64,000 bases of DNA from Paragyromitra xinjiangensis. Taxonomy: Eukaryota; Ascomycota; Pezizomycetes; Pezizales; Discinaceae. This document shows, one piece after another, positions 57,233-64,000 of this stretch; within the stretch, counting starts at the first letter, position 1, and each line of letters opens with the position of its first letter. The stretch is taken from positions 1,426,001 through 1,490,000 of the forward strand of contig JBCAMK010000017.1 of NCBI GenBank assembly GCA_038503065.1, in the 5' to 3' direction. A program made the position numbers and the translations under genes. Under the pieces are notes generated by a model. It did not search any database, was not told the origin of the DNA, and worked only from the letters and a program-made list of their open reading frames with translations.

Positions 57233-60200
57233 GGTGGGAAACGAACGGCGTCACAGGTGGCGGCTAGGTTCAGTCATTCGAGGCTAGGGAAGATGAAGCC
57301 CATAAAAAGAATCTATCTTAGGTTATGGCCTCATAAGGCAGATAGGGGATTAAAGGCGGTAGGGGTGGATGATGCTGCAGCAGTCTCAGTACGAGTGTGG
57401 GTAGTGGGAGATACATTTGCAGGAGACCATCAGGGTTAAGCTTTGTCTCGTTTTTGGGAGAGTATTGGGTGGTTGCTAGCGGGGGGAATTTTGCAGTTTT
57501 AATTTCTATACGTGTATAACCTCCTATTCCGCACTACTTTTCGGTACGATACCTTCCTTATTATCTATTTCGATTGTCATTTCGATTCTGCTCTCCTCGA
57601 TTTTCGTATTAGCATTTTAACTTTCACTTCTGCCGCGAGGGATATTTTTAACAAGTTCGGGTTTATTCTTATTCTTATTATGTTCTTATGTACGAAGGAT
57701 CAAGGAATTGAATGCTCTTTTGACCTCGGGGTGGATGCGGATAGATCAGTAGAGTCTCAGTAAGCAGTAGAGGGTGGCCGCGAAGGGGCTCACCCACTGC
57801 CCTCGAGTGCAGAAGGGCGCCAATTCTCGGCCAAAATGCGGAAAAGAGTCTCAATGAATAACAAAAGGTGGCAGCATAGAGCCTTATCCACCGCTCTCAA
57901 GTTTATGGCCGAGTTCCAGCTCTCCGCTGTGACCAACGACGTTTCACCTGGAAACTGAAAATAGTCAAGGGATCGGCTTACCGGCTTCAGATGCAGGACC
58001 GAATTTCAACTCTCTGCTAAAAATCATCGTGGATTGAACAGGGCCGCTTTTGTAGTTAAGGGTGATAATGATATTTTAATCGGTGGCAGCGTACATGTTA
58101 GCCCGGAGTGGCAGAAGACCTGAAGATCATTGAGAAAGTTTGTGAGAAGTTAAACCAGTCTCAATGCTGGTAGAGGTGGATCGGCGTTTGGGTTTGGGGT
58201 TGAGTGGGGAAGGGCAGTTCCCTTACGACCAGGCATGTGACACGAGGCTGTCTTGAGGTACCTCGAGCCACCCAAGAGTCTGCGATCGGGGGTTGATGCT
58301 GGGGCAAAGACAAGGTAATATTGATTGTATGCATTTGTTGAAAGTAGCTCTTTCTTCTCTAAAATTTGAATGCACAGGTAGTAGCTAAAGGTGGTCATGA
58401 GGACTTTGTGGGAGGCTAGAGCGGATGCCAATGCTAAGCCAGCATGCGAACCAGGAAAGACGAGCACAGGAGGCTGATCACCAAAGAATTTGTAGAATTT
58501 AAAAAAGCTGAGCGGAATATCAGAGAGGACAAGGTGTGTTAGGTTGCCATTGCCCCCCACCTGCAAATTCACTATCACCAAGTGTATGGCACGCATAACC
58601 TCAAACTTCGACTGATCAAATTTATGTGTATAGCCGCGATATAACAAATTCTCGCTATGTACGTTTGGAGTACCTTTTGGATGTCCTATTTTAGGGATTT
58701 CGCAGCCAAAATTGATCTTTTATTCCGCCGTAGCCACCGATATTCAAGCTCTAGAATTAAAAGACTAGGGAGCTTTGTCATTGTTTTCCTAGACTCTTTA
58801 ATATCTCTTCGGCGATTTTACTGGTTGAGAATGTCGGAGTATCGCCTGAATATTCCCTAAGAATATATTCGAGGGTCAAAGTTACGTGTGCTATGCGTGT
58901 ATTTATTCTCCTGAGTTTCGAAAGCCAATTGAACGCAAAAGGTAGAATGTGTCTATTGGATTGGCAATTGTCGCTTGAAAGTTGCTAGCTAAGGCCTTTT
59001 TCTTTTTAAATAGACTTGCGCTACTCTACATCACCTGACTATTGAAATGGATTATCCGCCAGGAAAAAGCATTATCCTACAGCCGGAATACTAGAAACCT
59101 GGAATCCGCGTAGTGAGCCCCAGGATTTGTGGAGATGGATGCAAGATCCCATGAACTGTATGATGTTTTTACGGGTAGTGAATTAATCGAGTCGTTAGGG
59201 TGCAACTTAGTTGTAGAACCGGGAGATGCGCCACCCATAGCGGAGTAATCTAGCTGGGGTTTCTGAGACACTAGCGGTTATAGCCGATCAGAACTACCGT
59301 ATTTACTGGGTTATCCCTTATGCTGGTAATGCTGCCAACTTTCGTGGGGGCCAAATAACGACCAGCATTTGGGGCTGTGCGATGATTAATGTTGTTAGAT
59401 TCTCAAAACTACAATATGAATTTCTGAGAATTACATAGGTAGTCCTAAGAACTAGGCAAAGAATGATACCTGCCCCAGCTAAGCCACCCCCTTCCGCTCC
59501 GAAACCTCAGATAATTGTTAGCAGCATCGGAGCACCAGCATAAGGGATAAGCAACTCTCGTTTGAGGGTCAAAATAGAGTTTGAGACAAAGTCCGTGCAC
59601 GGTGGATGTAAAAGCACGGGCTTTTCCGCCAATTCTTGCCCAAAGGGGTCTTTTGAGGAGGCCAAAGTCCCAAAATGAACTCCTTGAGCCTGAGGAAGGG
59701 TCTGTGAACTTCTGATTTCGGTGCTGATATCCATTTGATCATGCTCCCGGACCCCCGAGGAAAGGTGGCTGAAACAAAAACCTTATTTGGACTCTAAAAT
59801 CCGAGTTGCTTATAACCCACATCAGCAAAAAAAGATATTTGTCTTCAGGACGTCGGGAAAAGCCTTAAAAAAGTCGTAGGCTGCAGTAAAATTAGGCAAT
59901 TTCCGGTAGCGCATGGTAGCATATGGCTGTTACCGAAAGTCCATGGCAACATATCCGTGCTTTCTGCATGTTACCAAAGCATACAACGTCTTTAGCGAGC
60001 CTCCTGGTAGCCTTCCACGGACTTCCTTCTAAGGCTGAATTTTACTGATCGCTACCATCGACTCTGACACTCTACCACGGACTTCTTTCTGCAGCTGAAT
60101 CTTACCATTCGCTACCATGAACTTTTTCACTCTACCATCATGCTACCACTTCGCTACGGCCTTGCTATGGCCTTGCTACCATGACTCTGACAGTAAGCGA

Positions 60201-60300
60201 GACTCCACAACCCTGACCCTCTGAACTTAGAGAAATTTTGTCGTTACCCCTAACTAAACACACGTCCGAGTCCCAACTACACACACGTTCCTACACCACC
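57233..60300. other. Gene-poor flank with ankyrin relics
   Basis: The frame continues for 69 codons after the stop at 57232 and begins GGKRTASQVAARF, like a worn ankyrin start. At 57760-57800 (AVEGGREG) and 58380-58465 (VAKGGHEDF, then EARADANAKP) are short ankyrin remnants interrupted by stops. From about 59880 on, GTTACC and GGTAGC words are frequent. No intact gene is seen. Confidence 0.5.
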
Positions 60301-61010
60301 CCTCGACTAACTACCAAACAACCGCCTCCGAATCCACCCTGGCAGCCTCCTGAGCAGCCTCCGAATCGGCTGTTTCTAAGCCTCTGAATCGACTCCCGAA
60401 CCTCCTCCCAAGCAGCCTCCAAAGCAGCTGCTTGCTTGCCTCCGAATCGACTCCCTAGCAGCCTCCTGAGCAGCCTCCGAATCGACTCCCGAACCTCCTC
60501 CTGAGCCGCCTCCGAAGCAGCTGCTTGCTTGCCTCCAAATCGGCTGTTTCTAAGCCTCCGAATTCTGCTGAATTGACTCCTGAATAGACTCCGAATCGGC
60601 CATTTCTAAGCCTCCGAATCCTGCCGAATTGACTGCTGAATTGACTGCTGAATAGACTCCGAATCAGCCGTTTCTAAGCCTCCGAATCCTGCCGAATTGA
60701 CTGCTGAATTGACTCCTGAATAGACTCTGAATCGGCCGTTTCTAAGCCTCCGAATCCTGCCGAATTGACTGCTGGATTGACCCCGAATTGACTCCCAAAC
60801 CTCCTCCCGAGCCGCCTCCGAAACAGCTGTTTCCAAGCCTCCGAATCCACTGCTGAATAGGCCTCCTGCGCAGCCTCTGAATCGACTCCCGAACCTCCTC
60901 CTGAGCCGCCTCCGAATTGGCTGTTTCTAAGCCTCCGAATCCTGCTGAATTGACTGCTTGCCTGCCTCCGAATTGACTCCCAAACCTCCTCCCACGCAGC
61001 CTCCCAATCA
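60300..61010 (-). repeat. Minisatellite array, left side of a large inverted repeat
   Basis: This is built from 11-12-bp units such as GAATTGACTGCT and GAATAGACTCC. They are grouped into longer units of about 65-70 bp that each contain GTTTCTAAGCCTCCGAATCC. The array continues, inverted, at 63440-64000. It translates into Gln/Ser/Ile-rich frames, but these follow from the repeat and are not evidence for a gene. Confidence 0.88.
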
Positions 61011-61557
61011 ACTGCTTGCCTGCCTCCCTAGCATAGCTATCACAAGCACTCTACAGGGACTCTGACAGGGACTCTGTGATAAGTTGGAGGACTGCGTGAA
61101 TATGCAAGTAGGGCATTGTGTGGAATTGCGTGTGGCAGCATACCGTGTATTTAGTAGTTAGCGAATAGTTTAGTTAGTCACATAGGTGTTTGTTTCTATA
61201 GGAGTGCACTTGTACATAAAATAGTCAGAAAAAAACATTAGTATCACTTGATTCTGGGAGCGTGCATGACTGGGGCGTGACGAAACAAGAGTCTCAAGTG
61301 TTTTACAAATCCTACGGTTAGGCTAGCAAATGCTTACTAGGAACCTACTAGAGCATCTCAAAAGCACCGTGAAAGCACCGTGAAAGCAGGGTCAAAGCAT
61401 TTGAAAAGCATGGCATATGCTTTTGGTTGTCTCTCGATAGACATTAAAAAGCTCGATTGGTCGTTTTCGCCTATTTCGCCTATTTTTGTTACCATAGCGT
61501 GTCAAAGGCTATGGTAACACGCAAAAGGCAGGTGGTAGCAAATCAAGCTTTTCGCGA
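61011..61557 (+). repeat. Left arm of a large inverted repeat
   Basis: These roughly 545 bp are the reverse complement, with scattered differences, of 62848-63437. Shared blocks include GCCTCCCTAGCATAGCTATC, GAATATGCAAGTAGGGCATT, AGTATCACTTGATTC and AAAAGCTCGATTGGTCG. The arm includes an 11-bp-arm hairpin (GTTACCATAGC at 61488, GCTATGGTAAC ending 61518) and a short AAAGCACCGTG tandem repeat. Confidence 0.9.
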
Positions 61558-61860
61558 TGAAGCTTCCAAATTGACTGCTGAATTGACTGCTGAATAGACT
61601 CTGAATTGGCTGCTCAATAGACTCCGAATCGACTCCCGAATAGGCTCCGAATTGACTGCTGAATAGGCTCCAGAATAGACTCCCAATCGGCTGTTTCTAA
61701 GCCTCTGAATCCTGCTGAATTGACTGCTCAATGGACTCCTAAATAGACTCTGAATCGGCCGTTTCTAAGCCTCCGAATCCTGCCAAATTGACTGCTGAAG
61801 TGACTGCTGAATAGACTCCTGAATAGACTCCGAATCAACTGCGTGCCAGTGCCTGAAACA
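61558..61860 (-). repeat. Inner minisatellite array
   Basis: The same unit family as 60300-61010, in the same orientation, directly inside the left arm. No matching array stands on the inner side of the right arm, so the structure is not symmetrical here. Confidence 0.85.
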
Positions 61861-62847
61861 ACTGCTGAATAGCAGACCAAACAATTGATTTAGGCACAGG
61901 TGGGTTTAGTGCGGGGGGTTGCCTCTAGTGGCGACTGCTTGATTTTGTACATAGAGATCCTGTAGGGTAGCTTTTCCATATACGTAGCCGAATTGATACC
62001 AATAATCATGTACATTCGCGTACCCCCAGAAGTAGTATTATTGGCGCCCTACAGCCGCCCTAAAGCCGCCCTAAAGCCGCCGTACAAGCGACCTACAAGC
62101 GACGGTGTGGTCCACGGGAATTGATAGAGCTCCAGGAGGGTCCGCCAACTATGGTAGGTGGTTCAGGGAGGTCCTCGAGGGTCCGTGAGAAGTGGTGTGT
62201 GGTCCGGGAACCGTGTGCAAGGGTCCGTGTGATATGGCTGTTCCATGGACTGGCACTTGCCTCCATCTGGTCCGCGCGGTCCATGAGGGTTCAGGAGCGC
62301 CCGGGAGCCGAGAATCAGTTTTGCTGATGTAGGCCCCTCTGAAGCATGGAGAGGTTCTCTCCATGTGGCCTTGAGTTTTCGAACTCTGTGGGCTTGTTGA
62401 AGGATCGCCTGCGTCAGGTGCAATGCACCCGCAACGTCAGTGGTTCGCTGAAGGGGGAAATCCCTCAGGCACAATCCAATCCCACTGTCTTGATTGTCCC
62501 CTACATTGGTTATCAGTAGTCTCGTACTTAGAGCTCTCACAAATGCATAGGTCAATTTCTAATGCACCTGAGGTTCACAGTCGGATGACAGCCCGTCGGC
62601 TGTACCAGTCTTGATCGCTATCTCTGAAGCACTTATGCACCATGGGAAGGTAGGGTAACTGCCTGGTAGCGAACCTGCAGTTACTTCCTTTCTCCAGCTA
62701 ATGGTAGGGTAACAGTCCCTTGTAGTTACCCTACCTAGGCAGGGTAACAGGACCGCCATAGTTACTCTGCAAGACAGGGTAACTGTCCTCCAATAGCTCT
62801 GATGGTACACTTGACTAACTAATGTAGATCAAGACATGTAACGTACG
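61861..62847. other. Unique spacer of the inverted repeat
   Basis: This kilobase of single-copy DNA has no supported gene. It contains small repeats: CGCCCTAAAG near 62050, GGTCCGTG words at 62110-62240 and AGGGTAAC/GTTACCCT words at 62640-62790. Frames up to 130 codons overlap on both strands and show no family. Confidence 0.5.
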
Positions 62848-63437
62848 TCGCGAAAAGCTTGATTTGCTACCACCCGCCTTTTGTGTGTTACCATAGCCTT
62901 TGACACGCTATGGTAACAAAAATAGGCGAAATAGGCGAAAACGACCAATCGAGCTTTTTAATGTCTACCGAGAGACAACCAAAAGCATATGTCATGCTTT
63001 TCAAATGCTTTGACCATGCTTTCACGGTGCTTTCACAGTGCTTTAACCATGCTTTCACGGTGCTTTCACGGTGCTTTCAAGATGCTCTAGTAGGCTCCTA
63101 GTAAGCATATGCTAGCCTAACCGTAGGATTTGTAAAACACTTGAGACTCTTGTTTTGTCACGCTTTCGCTCCAGTCATGCACGCTGAATCAAGTGATACT
63201 AATGTTTATTTCTGACTATTTTATATACAAATGCACTCCTATAGAAACAAACACCTATGTGACTAACTAAACTATTCGCTAACTACTAAATACACGGAAT
63301 TCTGCCACACGCAATTCCACACAATGCCCTACTTGCATATTCACGCAGTCCTCCAACTGATCACAGAGCCCGTCAGAGTCCCTGTCAGAGTCCCTGTCAG
63401 AGCGCTTGTGATAGCTATGCTAGGGAGGCAGGCAAGC
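62848..63437 (-). repeat. Right arm of the large inverted repeat
   Basis: This is the inverted counterpart of 61011-61557, with the same hairpin at 62887-62917. It is longer than the left arm because it has more copies of the AAAGCACCGTG repeat (about 63020-63085) and one more GACAGGGACTCT unit (about 63370-63400). Confidence 0.9.
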
Positions 63438-64000
63438 AGTCGATTCAGAGGCTGCTTGGGAGGAGGTTTGGGAGTCGATTTGGAGTCTATTCAGCAGTCA
63501 ATTCTGCAGGATTCGGAGGCTTAGAAACAGCCGGTTCGGAGTCTATTCAGCAGTCAATTCAGCAGTCAATTCGGCAGGATTTGGAGGCTTAGGAACGGCC
63601 GATTCGGAGTCTATTCAGCAGTCAATTCAGCAGTCAATTCGGCAGGATTCGGTGGCTTAGGAACAGCTGATTCGGAGTCTATTCAGCAGTCTATTCAGCA
63701 GTCAATTCGGCAGTCAATTCAGCAGGATTCGGAGTCTATTCAGCAGTCAATTCAGCAGTCAATTCGGCAGGATTTGGAGGCTTAGAAACGGCCGATTCAG
63801 AGTCTATTCAGGAGTCAATTCAGCAGTCAATTCAGCAGGATTTGGAGGCTTAGAAACGGCTGATTCGGAGTCTATTCAGCAGTCAATTCGGCAGTCAATT
63901 CAGCAGGATTCGGAGGCTTAGAAACGGCCGATTCGGAGTCTATTCAGGAGTCTATTCAGCAGTCTATTCAGCAGTCAATTCGGCAGGACTCGGAGGCTTA
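63438..64000 (+). repeat. Minisatellite array, right side, cut by the window end
   Basis: The same unit family as 60300-61010 in inverted orientation: CAGTCAATTC and CAGTCTATTC words, with GGAGGCTTAGAAAC marking each longer unit of roughly 60-90 bp. It continues past base 64000, so its full size is not known. Confidence 0.88.

Noticed and set aside
60606..61011. Gln/Ser/Ile-rich minus-strand frames of 76-89 codons
   Set aside because: They are read through from the 12-bp minisatellite, which is open in some frames by chance of its period.
62640..62790. AGGGTAAC words as telomere-like repeats
   Set aside because: The words are irregular, in both orientations, and do not match TTAGGG tandem arrays.
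1..64000. tRNA, rRNA or CRISPR features
   Set aside because: I scanned for B-box-like GGTTCGANTCC with a partner A box, for conserved rRNA words and for regularly spaced direct repeats with unique spacers, and found none that hold up.

Overview
The window is nuclear DNA of a filamentous ascomycete (Pezizomycotina type). Introns are mostly short (47-140 bp) with a CTAAC/CTGAC-like branch site close to the 3' AG. The recognisable genes are a Scc3/STAG cohesin subunit, a urease accessory protein UreD, an AIM6-type phosphodiesterase-like protein and a DUF6594 membrane protein, and large ankyrin proteins are prominent. The genus cannot be read from the sequence. No tRNA, rRNA or CRISPR was seen.

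Layout. 0.16-4.65 kb (-): a 1406-residue protein kinase fused to about 26 ankyrin repeats. 5.6-6.7 kb (-): AIM6-like protein. 9.07-9.94 kb (+): two-exon gene of unknown function. 11.2-12.35 kb: an orphan ORF with a 477-bp hAT-like MITE inserted at its stop codon. 14.2-19.0 kb (+): two tandem paralogues of unknown function, each reconstructed as eight exons with five exon lengths identical. 21.2-23.05 kb (+): DUF6594 protein with a long low-complexity N-terminus. 24.2 kb: small orphan gene. 26.7-27.8 kb (-): a possible decayed membrane-protein gene. 28.45-33.88 kb: divergent pair UreD (-) and SCC3 (+), the housekeeping core of the window. 36.5-38.8 kb (+): a 777-residue protein made almost only of ankyrin repeats. 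39.9-41.2 kb (-): relic of an FAD-dependent monooxygenase. 39-51 kb is otherwise gene-poor and full of MITE-sized inverted-repeat elements of several families plus a 117-bp foldback. 51.2-57.2 kb (+): a giant membrane protein with about 36 ankyrin repeats. 57.2-64 kb: ankyrin relics, then a large inverted repeat carrying 12-bp-based minisatellite arrays that runs off the window.

How the parts relate. Three ankyrin proteins with different N-terminal modules (kinase, none, multi-pass membrane region) share the same near-identical repeat style (GRTALQAAA...GH..IVKLLL..GADVNA). Part of the largest array consists of 201-bp tandem duplications that look recent. Such a set of expanded, internally homogenised repeats is what fungal recognition genes often look like, but that function is inference only. 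The 8-exon pair and the 60-64 kb inverted repeat are the least explained structures here.
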